DNA from: Gymnopilus junonius
Lineage: Eukaryota > Basidiomycota > Agaricomycetes > Agaricales > Galerinaceae
NCBI GenBank assembly: GCA_015501075.1
Contig: JADNYJ010000038.1
Coordinates: 1-64,000, forward strand
Direction: 5' to 3'
DNA length: 64,000 bases
Part shown: piece after piece, positions 37,184 through 49,525 of the stretch
Layout of the letters: each line of letters begins with the position of its first letter
Position numbering within the stretch: position 1 is the stretch's first letter
Made by a program: the position numbers and the translations under genes
The notes under the pieces: generated by a model
Told to the model about the DNA's origin: nothing
What the model saw: only the letters and a program-made list of their open reading frames with translations
Databases searched by the model: none

Positions 37184-39110
37184 ATGTCTTCCGCTGTGCA
37201 GACGCCCAAGAAAGCTGTCATTGTCGGTGCAGGTCCAGTAGGCTGTCTCACCGCCTTAGCGCTATCCAAGCGTGGCTGGTCTGTCGAACTCTATGAGGGC
37301 CGACCAGGTGAGAAATTCATCCACTTTTAGGCCGTCTAAAATGAAACGCGAATGATTGACAACTTTCTCAGATATCCGTCTACCCTCATCCAAAGCCGCT
37401 ATGGGCCAGCGCTCCATAAATCTTGCTATGTCGCATCGCGGCATTGCAGCCCTTGAGTCCGTAGAACCTGCTGCAGCACAGCGATTCCTGAGGGATGCTA
37501 TACCGATGCGCGGCCGCATGATACATAACCTATCGGGCGATTTAGACAGCCAACCTTATGACAGAGATGGACAGGTATGCCGAATTTCTACCACGCAAAA
37601 GCCCCCTTGCTGATAAATGGACCCCATTTTTTGTGGCGGTTTGGCAGTCTATAAACTCCATAGACAGGGCAATTCTTAATGAAGGATTGTTGGATGAAAT
37701 CTCCACGTCCCGCAACATCCATGTATTCTTTGATCAAAAGGTTATTGCGGCGGACTTTGACAAAAAGACACTGACAGTCCGCGATTCGTCTTCCAATGCT
37801 GACTTTTCCGTCAATTTTGACTTATGCGTTGGTGCAGACGGCAGCTTTTCTGTTGTTCGACGACAGATGATGCGAGTGGTTAGGTAATAGTCTGTCTTTA
37901 GTCTTGTGCCCATTTGCTGATATTCTCTTGTTTTCTTTTTTTCCCATCAACTCTAACTGACACTAATGTTCCGTTAGAATGAATTATCAACAAGAATATA
38001 TCAGGGACGAATATGTCGAATTGAAAATGCCGGCAGGCCGGGGTAGCAATGACGAGCCGACGTTTTTATTGGACCCAAATCACCTCCACATTTGGCCTCG
38101 CCACTCCTTCATGCTAATCGCCCTCCCAAACAAAGTAAAGTCCCGTGTGATACTCATCCTTTCTAGTTCATTAATACATTTCGTTATCAAAGGATAAAAC
38201 ATTTACATGCACTTTATTTGCACCAACTGCCGAGCTTGATCTCCTCAGTAGCGCCGACAGCATACTCTCCTGGTTTAAATTATATTTTCCTGATGCAGTC
38301 CGCGCTATTGGCGAAAAAGCACTGGTGGAACAGTTTACAAGGAATCCCAGGAGCCCTTTGATTTGCACAAAGGTAATTTTAATTTGGTTCGTGAGCGTAT
38401 ATGACTTGTAACCATTTGCGGTATTTTTGGCAGGCGAATCCGTACCATTACAAAGATAGAGCCATTGTGTTGGGAGACGCAGCCCATTCTATGGTCCCAT
38501 TTTACGGACAAGGTTTAAATGCGGGACTTGAGGACGTTAGAATTTTGTCTACTTTGTTGGACGAAGAAGGCGTTTCATCAGTGCCTTCGATCTCTGATCT
38601 CCAGAACGGCGATGATCGACGTTTAGCAAACGCTCTCAAACGTTATACAGACGGCAGACATGAAGATCTCATCGCCATTTCAGATCTCGCTATGGGTAAT
38701 TAGTATGTCCCACTGGTTTCAAATTCGCGGGAACCGATACTGACATACTAAATCAAAGCGTCGAGATGCGATACTCAGTAACCTTGCTCAGTTATCTGTT
38801 CAGGAAGACTGTGGACAACCTTTTATACACTCTTACCTCGCCACAGATGGTTTCCTTGGCATCGCTTATTCCAATATTGTCCACTCGACCTTACCCCCCC
38901 TGTCAACCTAAAGGTTGGCTTCCATTATATACTATGGTCACATTCCGACCGGATATCAGTTACGCTACTGTAAAGAAAAAGGCAGCATGCCAGTCAGCCA
39001 TTATTACTGGGCTAGGTTGGATAGGAGTAGCTGTATTTGGAGCGGCGGGAGCGTGGTTAATGTGGTCAACAAGAAAAATGGTGTTAGGTATATTTGCACA
39101 AAGCAAATGA
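37184..39110 (+). CDS. BNA4: Kynurenine 3-monooxygenase (FAD)
   Basis: Flavin hydroxylase making 3-hydroxykynurenine, anchored in the mitochondrial outer membrane. Rossmann motif AVIVGAGPVGCLTALALSKR; the enzyme-specific QRSINLAMSHRGIAALE; then SINSIDRAILNEGLLDE; the DG motif VGADGSFSVVRRQMM; RAIVLGDAAHSMVPFYGQGL with the GD FAD-ribityl site and the PFYGQGxNAG signature; YVEMRYSVT with the downstream helix; WLPLYTMVTFRPDISYATV; and the C-terminal span AIITGLGWIGVAVFGAAGAWLM. About seven introns. TGA at 39108-39110. Together with its two neighbours it supplies three consecutive steps toward 3-hydroxyanthranilate and NAD+. Confidence 0.95.
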
Positions 39111-39712
39111 ACGTCAAACCTTGTTATCCCAGAACAGCGGATATGATTCCGATATCTTGTTTCGCAAGGATTATTGCTGTTAAATGAGAGAAAGAATATT
39201 ATTGGACAAAGAACTCAAGCAGTGAGACCTGAATCTAGAAATTGCTCCAGAAGCTGACCAGTTTTTTACCAGCAGTGTGAAAATCTTCCCATGACTACCT
39301 CTAATCAGTTTGTGTATTCCTCTTCCGTTGGCCGTCATCATAGGCCGGAAAAGCAAGTTCAACATGAGGCTCACATAGCGGCTAAAGGAGAGTACGCGAC
39401 TGTACAACCAACACACCTGATCTAGAAGATAATATGTCGTATGTACAACTTCATAAATAAACAAGGTGGAGAGCAGGAGAAATCCTGGAAATATGTCCAT
39501 TCATGTCAGTTCAACTTTGCGAGGAAAGCTTGATGCGTAAAGATAAAAAAGATCGAGGGAATGTTCAGAATCATGCCGGTCGTAAACAGTTGCCTAGACT
39601 AAGTAATGTACGGATGCACAGCATACGACGGTAATTCAAGGTAAGACCCAGAAATGGATAAAAAGAAAAATGGGGCATCGAGGTGGTGAAAATATGAAAA
39701 CCGCGATTTTGA
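39111..39712. other. Intergenic between convergent genes; one unsupported hydrophobic frame
   Basis: 3' regions of the monooxygenase and of the AT-hook gene. A 106-codon hydrophobic frame on the minus strand (39180-39500, begins MDIFPGFLLLSTLFIY) has no recognised family and no clear promoter. It could be chance or part of a small split gene. Confidence 0.3.
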
Positions 39713-40285
39713 CTAGGTTGTCTTTTTAGGTCGCCCGCGTTTCTTCTTCTCGCTTGGCTCACCACTCGCCGCAGTTTCTCCGGCAGGTGGCTTTGGGTTC
39801 TTGGGGGTCTCCCTCTTGGACGCTTCGGGGGTGGTTCCTCTCCAGTATCTTCTTTCTTCTCCTGCAAGCGCGAATAGGAGATCAACGTGATGTTGAGCAG
39901 TGCATGAGAGAAATGTGCGTACCTTCGGCGGACGACCGCGCTTTCGTGGTACAGCGGGGGTAGTGGGACTCTCCGCGGCAGAAGAAGATGCGCCTGATTT
40001 CTTGTTCTTACTGCCCTTGGGTCGACCGCGACCGCGCTTCACGGGAGGGGCAGAAGAGGTGCCTAGATAGAGATAATGAGAACAATTCTCGTCATTAGTA
40101 TGTGTGTACCTAACGCGCTCAATCGGAGCGAAATGGGGACGCGCGTCGTGAAAAACGTTCGCGGAACGAAAAAGAAAGTGCTTACCGGCCTCAGCATCAT
40201 CTGGAGCATGATTGGCGTCAGCCAGCTCGTCCACGGACTGCTTGTCCACTCCCTCGTCCTGTGCGTCGTTGGGAGACGTCGACAT
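39713..40285 (-). CDS. AT-hook (HMGA-like) DNA-binding protein, apparent frameshift
   Basis: Three exons starting MSTSPNDAQDEGVDKQSVDE encode an acidic N-terminus and then a series of AT-hooks that bind the minor groove of AT-rich DNA: VKRGRGRPKGSKNKK, PRKRGRPPK, PKRPRGRPP and KKKRGRPKKTT at the C-terminus. The third and fourth hooks are in different frames as sequenced. One additional C in the C5 run (plus-strand G5 at 39803-39807) joins them as GRPPKNPKPPAGETAASG. The resulting protein is about 120 residues with four hooks, the size and layout of small HMGA-type chromatin proteins. Head-to-head with the OS-9 homologue. Confidence 0.8.
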   Translation of the reverse strand: MSTSPNDAQDEGVDKQSVDELADANHAPDDAEAGKHFLFRSANVFHDARPHFAPIERVRYTHTNDENCSHYLYLGTSSAPPVKRGRGRPKGSKNKKSGASSSAAESPTTPAVPRKRGRPPKVRTFLSCTAQHHVDLLFALAGEERRYWRGTTPEASKRETPKNPKPPAGETAASGEPSEKKKRGRPKKTT

Positions 40286-40853
40286 TGGGGTGACGGACGC
40301 GCGATGGGGGGGTTGTTGGCTGGGGAGGAAGGAGATTGAGGGACTGGTTCGAGAAAGAGAGGAAAGGAAGTTGGGAAAAGATGAGAGGCTCGGCTTTAAT
40401 GAAACCAATTCTTTTGCCGTATTTAGAACAAGTTGGAATGTATTGTTGTTTCCCTCGAATTTTATTATTATTATCGTATGAAGCAATCTTCCTGTTCGTA
40501 CACTCCTTACTTACCCCTGATGTTTACTCACGTAATGAAATGTTATTCAACAGGAGAAAACCGAATTTGGCGGCAGAGCTCACGAAACTTTCTTCAACCA
40601 CCACATGCATCCCGTCCGTCCATCCTCCCCTTGTTTTCCGCTCCGGAATTTCCCCTCTTTTTCATCAGGAATTAATCGCGCCAACCGCCGATCAGAACCT
40701 TGAACAGAACTATCATTTCCAAGCAGAGTATCTGTCCGGCCCGCCTCCATCTTATCTCTGCCGCGGAGATCAAATCTCCGCTCACTTTCAACCTCCGACC
40801 GGCATTCCCGGCATCTGACACGACATCATCGTCTGTACCTGCCACCACGACGA
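40286..40853. promoter_or_regulatory. Head-to-head promoter of AT-hook gene and YOS9
   Basis: A 568-base divergent region. Open frames present show no family resemblance. Confidence 0.4.
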
Positions 40854-42816
40854 ATGCGCCTCTGCATTCTCCTTGCTTCATGTCTGCTCGTCGTCTCTGC
40901 TCGTCTGCTCCACTCTCTCCCTGAGGACACCTATGCTTTCCCAAAATACCGTGTCTCCTTCTTGAATGGTCTTCCTGTTCTCAATGAGACCGCAGAGCGG
41001 TGGCTCAGGGAAGGCCTCCGCGGCGGCGAACAGGAGTTTCTAGATCAGCCGTGGAAGCATGGCGACTGGGTTCCATCTGCACATCTGAAAGAGATTGGTT
41101 CGGGTGATCCAATCGAACAAGAACCTGTATGAATCTTGCGACTCTCTGGTCCCCCAGCTCTAAAGTAATGTATTCTAGACTCCTCCCAGTTCTCCTTCTG
41201 CAAATTATACCATTGAACGCATGGCAATGGGCTCCCGCGACTCTTATGTCTGTCTAATACCTAAACCCTTGGATAACGTCCCTGTATTTCAGGATGACGA
41301 TTCAGATGCTGACGTGACTCCAGCACGAAGCTGGTCCCTGCTTCAGCCACTCACCGGAACATGTCTTTACGTGTGTTCTCAATTTAATTTCAAAATAAAC
41401 TGCTCACTCTGATAAATGTAAATCAGCATCGCCAGGGCTGGTTCACATATTCCTACTGCCACAACGACGAAATTCGACAATTCAAAGAAACGGCTGCCGC
41501 ACAAACCCGTTTTCCAGGTAATTCTCCGTGTCTTTTGACCAAATTTTCCATTCTTGTCTTGCTTCGTATATTATTTTTTCTGTCTGAACCACAACGCCGT
41601 CTTCTTCTCCCACCCCCTTTCTTCCAAATAGTTAGTTGGGTCTTCTTACCGGGATTTCCTCGATTCCTGGGCCTTGTATATTTGTTCACATTTTGCCTTT
41701 GTACTGGGCTAAACCGATTACGCTCGCCCTCATTTCTGCAGTCTGCTCACTGGCTTCTTTCTTTCCGTTCAGGGACGTACAAGCCAGAGGAGGACCCTGG
41801 TGTAAGCTCATTCACTGGCATGGTCATTTCCAATTATTGATCTTGTCTCCAACACGTTCTTATACAGTGGGATTCTTATACGCTGGGCCGTGCGCCTCGA
41901 AATCCGGAGCCCGGAGCTGATCTGACAGTCGCCGAACAAAATGCTCAAGCTGCGAACTTGGAACTTGCTCGAAATGCCGGCTCACGCTATCTGGTCCAAA
42001 GGTGGGGAGACGGGACTATTTGTGATAAGACTTTGCAAAGCCGCGAGGTAGAGGTCCAGGCAAGTCGCTTTTCTTTAACTTTTCTTTTGTGTACCTAATA
42101 TTGATCCTCCCGATTTTTCTCCCTTACTTTTTTGATACTTTCACCTGACCCACCTTTTGTTGCCCTTCTCGTCGAACCGTCAAATTATCGTGTGCGTGCG
42201 TGTCTGCTGCCATTATTCATGCTATACATAGTTCCATTGCTCGATGGAAATGACGGACCATATTTTGTTTGTGAAGGAGACGAAGACGTGTTCCTACATT
42301 GTCGTCATACACACTCCGCGGCTCTGTGGAGAGCCGGGATTCAAGTCACGACGGGATGCTGGCGGCGAAGCCGAGATTCGGTGCCGTGAAGTCGTAGATG
42401 TTAAACCGGAAGGACAGGTCAACCTACCGGCGGCGGACCATCCTCTCAAATTCCCATTGCGCAAAACCGTCTTGCCCGCTCCAGCGTCAGCGACCAAAGG
42501 ACAGGAAGAGGATGCAGTCATGGTCAAGGAGAATATGTTCAATGACCTGTTGAGGAAGACTTTGGAAGCTATTGTAGGGAGAAAGGGCACCGCCGGGATC
42601 GAAGACAACGAACTTGTGATTGAACTCGTTGATGACGTAGAGGAGTCTGCAGTGGACAGTGGCAGACTTGTTGACGCACTCCGCGCTGCGGGATATAATG
42701 TCGAGGCCCAACTTGTGTCCGGGAAGGCCGAAAATTTGAGGTCGAAGGATGACAAAAAGCCTGACAAGAACAAGAAGGAACCCGGCAAGAAATATGATGG
42801 TCGGGATGAGTTGTAG
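40854..42816 (+). CDS. YOS9: OS-9/Yos9 ER quality-control lectin
   Basis: MRH-domain lectin that reads trimmed glycans on misfolded proteins for ER-associated degradation. A signal peptide MRLCILLASCLLVVSA is followed by SLPEDTYAFPKYRVSF. The MRH domain follows: TGTCLYHRQGWFTYSYCHND with the QxxxxYxxC-type sugar pocket, then IRQFKE, RYLVQRWGDGTICDK, REVEVQFHCS, and DHILFVKETKTCSYIVVIHT with LCGEPGF. A charged C-terminal region ends KKYDGRDEL: the last four residues RDEL resemble HDEL/KDEL, which fits ER retention. Six introns, some above 100 bases. No frame breaks noticed. Confidence 0.92.
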
Positions 42817-44015
42817 CGCCTGTCTGTACGTTTTTTTGTATTTTTATTAATGCATAGATACATCTCTGTCATGGCGCCCTGCTGGAGGCTCATTTTTTAG
42901 CTGTGATCTCAACGATTTATCGGGTTCGACTTCTGCGGAAAATGCCACTTCTGCTCAGCGGTCATTTATGACATCGATGTACATAAGAGGCAGGGAAAGT
43001 ACGCGCCAGCTGCGCAGACGAATCCTTTTTTTATATTATGCCGTGAATGTAAAATCAAGTTCAAAGTCTCGGGTCCGTACAGGAACCACATTCCTGTACG
43101 ATGTCCAAAAGTTATCACCTGAAGGAAAATCCGAAGGTCACCATCCAAAAACAGTATTCTTCTATAAGCTATGTCCAGCCAACGATGAAATACGGATAAC
43201 GGTTGATGAAAATAACTGAAGGAACGTGTGAATGCCGATTTGTGAAAGAAACGAAAAGAAGGTACATGCATCCCGATATCGATCTTGCGTGCAATATGCC
43301 AAGGGCCTTGAGTAAAAAAAAAAAAGTCCATGAATTAGCCCCATGAATTTCTTCTTTGCCAAATTTGCTCGGTTTCGGATCATTACCTTCAGTTTAGCGG
43401 TCGGACGACTAAGAATGTCGTAAAGAACCCTCAGGTTGCCGATGTTAATAAACCCAGGGTTGAGGATTACATATGAATTCATTGTGTGGGGTATACGCGA
43501 TGGGTGTGTGAACACACTAAAGAAGGGTGTACATGGTCTCTTTGATTCTTCTGTACAGGTAAAAATAGATAAAGCATCGCAAGTCAACATGAGAAAGGAA
43601 AGGTCTAATAGTGTATTAGAAAAGAAAACAAAAAGAATAGCTGCCTGGAAAACAATAGGAGAGGGCATGGAAATGTTCGGGTGGATAAAGACATCCGCAA
43701 GTAAATTTTAAAACAAGGAGAAAACCTCTGGTACGGAAAGTCGAAGATAGATGATAGATATGCATGTACAGATGACGCTGGAATGAACGAAAGGGTCATA
43801 AATGTTCGAGCTGTTTCGAAAAGAGTAATCATGATGATTTCATCTGCCGTGTGATGAAGGAGAGAACATGGAGAATTACAAACGGGGAAGAGAAAGCGAT
43901 GCACGGGATAGATTAACATCAGATTAGGAACAACACGAAAAAGACAGCGAAAGCGCCAGGCATGCCTATTAGCAATTTCCCTTGTCGCCGTCAATTGACT
44001 GGTGAGAGAGAGGCC
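42817..44015. other. Gap of 1.2 kb between convergent genes, no gene recognised
   Basis: The 3' ends of YOS9 and the kinase gene point into this stretch. A minus-strand frame at 43162-43668 (168 codons) includes ILNPGFINIGNLRVLYDILS, which reads like natural protein, but no start, splice pattern or family could be supported. The length is more than two 3' UTRs need, so a non-coding RNA or missed small gene remains possible. Confidence 0.35.
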
Positions 44016-46434
44016 TCAGAAGAACTTGCGTTTGCCCTGCTTCTCGTCCACGGCCACCTTGACATGTACATGCTGGGGTGCGGCGCCTGGCCTGGAACAC
44101 GGTACCACCGACCTCAGCCACTCATCTCCTTCGTCCTCATCCTCTTCGTCGTGTTCGTCGTGGTCTATACAGTATCCGGAATGATACGGCGATGCATCAC
44201 CGCTCTTTTCGCCTCTCGCAGGACATCCACATAACAGACTGCTCGTCTTTCCACGGCCCTTGAGCAAATCGGTCAATGTGCACCTCGAGGCAGGTTCTAC
44301 AAAGAGCATCCGCCGGATAGCAGGTCGTGTCTCGCGTGGCAGCAGCCTAAAGATAGATTCGGAACCACCTCCGTGGAATGTAGTGACACTGTCCGAGCGT
44401 TCACGATGTTGCTTGGGCGGAGTAGCGCGTGAGTGAGGCGTAGGTACGGCAGCTGCGGTGGGCGGAGCGGGAATGACATCCTCTTTGGTGGAACCATCCT
44501 TGGGAGTGTCGGATTCTACAGCGTTTGGAGCGTCCGAATCCAGTACTGGAAAAGGCTGTGGATCTGTTAAAGCAACCGCAGAGGCCGCGCGATTACTGAG
44601 TAATGGCCTATCCGGAAAATGGAATGAAGATGGCACACCACGAGGTGTCACGAGATCATCGTTCACAAACGGACTTAGAGGAAGGGACTCTGTGGAGTTT
44701 GCGGGTCTGCCAAAGGTCAGTACGGATGGGTCCATCTCCTCTGGACTCTCCGATGGCTGCAAAGCGTGAAAATTAGGCAATGTCGAGGTGCTATGTGATG
44801 ATGGATGAGGAACAGCCTCGAATGTATGACCATCCGGTTTCGTTTGATCCTCCTTTAGCGTTGACAGGCTGTTGGCCGCAGTCCCGCTGACGAAGCGAGA
44901 AGGAGGATAAGTTATTGACGTAGACTGTGAATCTGATCCGGAAGAGTTGGTTAATATTGAGTTCGTTTCTGAGGATGTGCTTGTTGTGCTCGAGGACTCC
45001 TGCTGCTGCTGCTCGAGTACGTTGGTGGCACAGCGATCGCGGGGTTGGACCCTGATGTGATCGGAATGGGCATTGGGGGGCACAGTGGAACCGCGGACAC
45101 GGGCCTTTCGACCCTCGTCAGGGCCGATGGAAAGAAGCTTCTGATGCTTTGGAGCTCGAGGTGGTGGTTTGGCAGAGAGGTCGGGGTGTGCGGCGACAAA
45201 CGCCTTGAAGCTGGGGTCGGTCTTCGGATCAGGGATTTTCCAAGGAAACCTACGAAGGACCATGCACAGGAAGATGATAGCAATACTCCAGACGTCAGTC
45301 TTTCTAGGATCATAAGAATCGCTGCTGAGGACTTCGGGAGCGAGATAAGGATCGCTGCCAACGATGCCTGTGGCTGGTGTGTGTGCCTTGCCAGGATAGT
45401 GGAACACTGTAGCAGTGCCAAAGTCAATGAGCTTGACAACATTGTCTGTGGTCATGACACAGTTGTCTAGTTTGAGATCTCGATGGGCAAGGCCCATTTC
45501 GTGGAGGTACTCTACGCCGTCGCATATCTGGCGAAAGACGCAATAGATCTCGGGACGACACATCTTTCCAGACATGACGACGGAAAAGAGATCAAAGGGG
45601 GCAAACTCCATGACCTAGAGGGATATAAATTAATGAACGAGGAGGGATTTTGTGTTGAGAAAAAAAGACAAGACCTCATAATAGTGGCCATGGTCATACA
45701 CGATATCGACGGTCTCTATGATATTGGGGTGCTTGAGAGTTGAACCGACGCAAAATTCAGCGGTGACTTTCTTCTGGTACTCCTTTTCGGACTCGCCAGT
45801 GCGCTTTGGACGGAACTCCTTGACAGCATAGACATTACCACCATTTTTGCCCTTTATGAGACGGACAGTGCCACCGGCGCCGCTGCCGAGAACACGCCCC
45901 CACTTGCCGTACTTTTTGGAGAGATGGGCCTGAGTGGCATCATTGAGGGAGGCGATGGGATGGTGAGGGACATCAAGGAAGGAGGAGGAGGGGGACGGGG
46001 TTCGATCCTTGCTCTGCTTGACGGGCTTGGGGGTGGAGGGGGAGGGCGGGGGCTCCAGGAGAGAGGGGGAATGGGGGGGATGGGGGATGTGGTGGTTGAG
46101 AAAGCGCTTGAGATCATGGAGGGGCCCATGGTGCTTTTCGGGAGGATGGTCGTGGTCGTGCATGAAGGAGGGTTTGGGTCCGAAACGGAAGCGGGAGGAG
46201 CGGAGAGAGCTGTTGGACTGCCGACTCGGCGACGGGGCAGATGGCTGAGACGGGTGAGTGCAAATAAAATACAACTAAACAGAGATGACACACCTGTCCG
46301 TGCAGCAGATCCGGCGAGCTCACACTCGGCGCAGCCGCTTTCCAGGCGGTGTCGACGGCGAGCGAGTCCGACATGGCGGGCGCAATGGCGGTCGGATGGA
46401 CGAGAGAGAGCGCTCGAATGATGCTCACCTCCAT
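44016..46434 (-). CDS. HAL/NPR-type Ser/Thr protein kinase with a long insert
   Basis: Resembles the fungal HAL family (Hal4/Sat4, Hrk1), which regulates plasma-membrane transporters and ion balance. After a His/Pro/Ser-rich N-terminus the kinase starts [29 protein letters not shown] carries the ATP-binding Lys, then [32 protein letters not shown], the loop [23 protein letters not shown] and [20 protein letters not shown] with [20 protein letters not shown]. About 250 Ser/Pro/Thr-rich residues then separate this from the last kinase helix [20 protein letters not shown]. The C-terminus is acidic, then basic. The start is at 46434 ([10 protein letters not shown]) or at the Met at 46374 ([11 protein letters not shown]). 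Two introns. Confidence 0.88.
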
Positions 46435-46585
46435 GTGACTTGAATGTCAGCACCATCCGATACCATCCGTCCTTTATATACCCCTCGGCAGAACGGCATC
46501 TCCATTGTCATCCTCCTTGGCAATCTCTTATATTCATCTCTTCTCTCTGCCAAGCCGTGCTACTACAAGAATTCTAAACTATCAA

Positions 46586-49373
46586 CTACCCCAAATCCTC
46601 GGCATCGCGCTTCCGTTTCATTTCCCGCGATATTTTGTGTTGAGCCGCCTCGTGCTTTGCAAGCTCTGCAGGAACTTTCGACACCGGGCTCTTCGATATC
46701 TCTGCAAGTCAGATAGAGTTTCATCAGCCACGTGGGTCACTATCACAAAAATACCGACTACCAACCTTGCCTCAAGTCGTACCTGGACAGACCACAGAAA
46801 AAAGTCAGAGCAGCAGCAAAACGGAGATAACGTCACCCACATGACTTCATCGTCGTCGTTCGTCAGGAACGTGATCGCCACTCCCATCTTCCCGGCACGA
46901 CCAGTACGACCTGGCAGAGCAAAGTCAATAAATTGCAATCCACAAGTAAAATCCAAACACACCAATACGATGTACATAGGCTTCAATGGTGTTCGCCATC
47001 TGGAAGTTGATTACCAAGCTCACATCCTGAACATCAATACCACGTCCAGCCAAATCAGTAGCCACGAGAACATCCGAGTCTCCGTTGCGTAATGACTGTA
47101 ATGACGCCTCTCGTTGTTCTTGATTTTTGCCTGAATGGAGGGTTGCTGCATTCCACTGATAAAACGTCAGCACTGCCCAAAGCCATCCAAAATATAGCGT
47201 ACCCCTGCCCGGGAAAGGTCTTTGGCAACCATGTCCGCAGTCTTCTTTTGGTTGACAAACACGATGATTGGTGAGGGGAATTGGCCACTGTTGAGAATTT
47301 CGAGCAGTTTCTGCCTGTAGAACAAATTTTGAGAATTCACCAGACCTTTTTTGTTCCCGCCACTCACTTTTTCTTCTCGTCTCCGTTGACAAATTCCACT
47401 CGTTGCTCGACAGTATCGACGGCACGTCCAGCTTCACCGATTGTGATAATGGCCGGTCTCTTGAGATACTTCCGCGCTAGGCGCTCTACAGCAGCAGGCA
47501 TCGTCGCAGAGAAAAGCGTCGTAACTCGTGTGCGTCCTTTCTTGATCATTGTCTCCCCATCAACATCCATTTGCTCCCCTTGGTCCTCCCCTTGCATCGT
47601 CTCAGACGGGAGAGCGTCCAAAATAAACGTGAGGTCGTTCTCGAAACCAAGATGCACCATGCGGTCGGCTTCATCCATGACCACATAACGGCATTGAGAA
47701 AGGACAAGCACACGTCGCTCGATGACATCTTTCAAACGACCAGGGGTAGCAATGATAATCTCGGCACCCTCTCTTAAATTAAACTGCTGTTCTTCGACAG
47801 CTCGCTATAAAGAAATGGTAAGGGGTAAGTCAATCCTCGATTGTAAGTTGACTCACTCCTCCGACAATGGAAACACATTTCAAGCCCAACGGGGAGGCGA
47901 ATTTTCGCGCTTCACTTTCAATCTGTTGTGCTAATTCACGTGTAGGGGCGAGGATTAGCGCGTATGGTCCAAGATGCCGGTTGTCATCGGTAAATGGCGC
48001 AAGGTTCGAAATGAAGGCCAGCATAGGAATGACGAATGCAGCAGTCTTACCAGAACCTAACAATAGTTTTGTAAATTGTCAAGAAATAAGAAGAATAAGG
48101 ACTTTGACTTGCCAGTTTCGGCGATACCAATGATATCGCGATTTTGTAAACCGATGGGAATGGCCTGTCGCTGAATTGGAGAAGGTTCTTTGTATCCGAT
48201 TCTCTCAATACAATCCAATATTGATTCTGGAATTGTGGACTCTTTCCAGGAGCGAAGAGGATGGGGAATAGAGCCACCTAAACAAATGATCAGCATTTGC
48301 AGATAAACATAAAGGTCAGATTCTCGAACCCCTCGCCGAAATGCTGAAATCTTCTCTGAAGATACGCCAGTCACGTTCTTTCATTTCTTCCAGAGGCTTT
48401 TCAGTCCAGTGTCTGTCGTCATAGCCAATCTTGGCCGCATTTCGGCGCTCCATCGCATCAGCCAGTTGGACACCACCATTGGAGCTCTTTCGAGGCCCGC
48501 TTCCTCCTCCATCGTCCATTCCCGCTAGTCGACCCCTTCCGTACATCATCTGGGCACCTTGCCGATTACTACCCACAGCCACCGGAGAGTCTTCAGCAAA
48601 AGTGTCGTCCTGTGCGTCCCAGTCGAAGACAAACTTCCTCTCGTTTATCTTCCTGATTTTGCGCTTCTTTTTATCGACTCCGAGATATCGAGACCTAATT
48701 GCGGAAAGATCGTTGTCGGTCATAGGAGGTACGTATGTTTCAGAACCGTTCGCAAGTTCTGAGGAAGAAGCAGAAGTAGGGGGGACAGTGACAGACGACA
48801 TTGTTACGTCTGAGGAAGAGGCATTGGAAGGTTTGCTTCGTTCAGCACGAGGACCAGTAGGAACGTTCTGATAGCTATCACGAGAGCGTCTGTCTTCAGA
48901 CGACTGCTTTCCGTTACCCAGAGGCGCATTGCGATCTCTTCGCCCGGAACGATCCCCTCTATCACGGTCATGGTAACGGTCTTGATCTGTAAATTGAGAT
49001 AGATAGGGGGGGGAAGTGTTAATAAAATAGAACCCACTAGAAAGGTGTTGAAAACACTAACATCGACCACCAGATCCAGAGCCATACTGACTTCTCTCGC
49101 GCTGAACGAGTTCTTGGGCTTGCTTTTCTAACACTTCGCGGTCATGACGAGTTGCTTCATTCTTTTCCCTCTCCTCTCTGATTTCCTGAGCTCTTTTTGC
49201 TATGGCAAGTTTTGCACGTTCTTCTTTCGACAAAAACTTTGGCTGCAACGACAGTCAATACGACAAACCACAAAATAAAACACATCAAACACCTTTGCTG
49301 CTGCTTCCTTTTCCTCCTTTTGTTTTTGGAGGAGAGCTTCGATGGAGAGCGGTTCTGAACGGTGGCCGTTCAT
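46586..49373 (-). CDS. PRP28: Prp28-type DEAD-box RNA helicase
   Basis: U5 snRNP helicase that swaps U1 for U6 at the 5' splice site. The N-terminus is [20 protein letters not shown], then an RS/RD-rich segment ([18 protein letters not shown]). The Prp28-specific [20 protein letters not shown] and [13 protein letters not shown] precede the Q motif [20 protein letters not shown]. Motifs: I AETGSGKT (split by an intron), Ia [11 protein letters not shown], Ib [76 protein letters not shown]. The end [20 protein letters not shown] matches Prp28. Stop at 46586-46588. About nine introns. Its 3' end is 151 bases from the kinase start on the same strand. Confidence 0.94.
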
Positions 49374-49525
49374 GATGAAGACGTATGTATGGCGTCTTAT
49401 GCGGGAGTCATGCGGGTCAAACTCTGGTGACCAACTTCCTTTTCAGGAACGTCTGTATTCTTGCAACGCGGGCTTGACGCCAGCGGCAATTCTTTTCAGA
49501 TCCAAACCGTCGTCTACAGTCTACT

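Noticed and set aside
39180..39500. Hydrophobic 106-codon minus-strand frame after kynurenine 3-monooxygenase.
   Set aside because: T-rich 3' UTR sequence often gives hydrophobic frames; no family or homologue was recognised.
43162..43668. 168-codon open frame on the minus strand.
   Set aside because: No recognised family, no supported splice pattern or start context; reported only as a gap of unknown content.
45854..46456. 200-codon and 165-codon frames overlapping the start of the HAL-type kinase.
   Set aside because: Composition (Pro/Ser or Gly/Arg runs) comes from reading the His/Pro/Ser-rich kinase leader in other frames.
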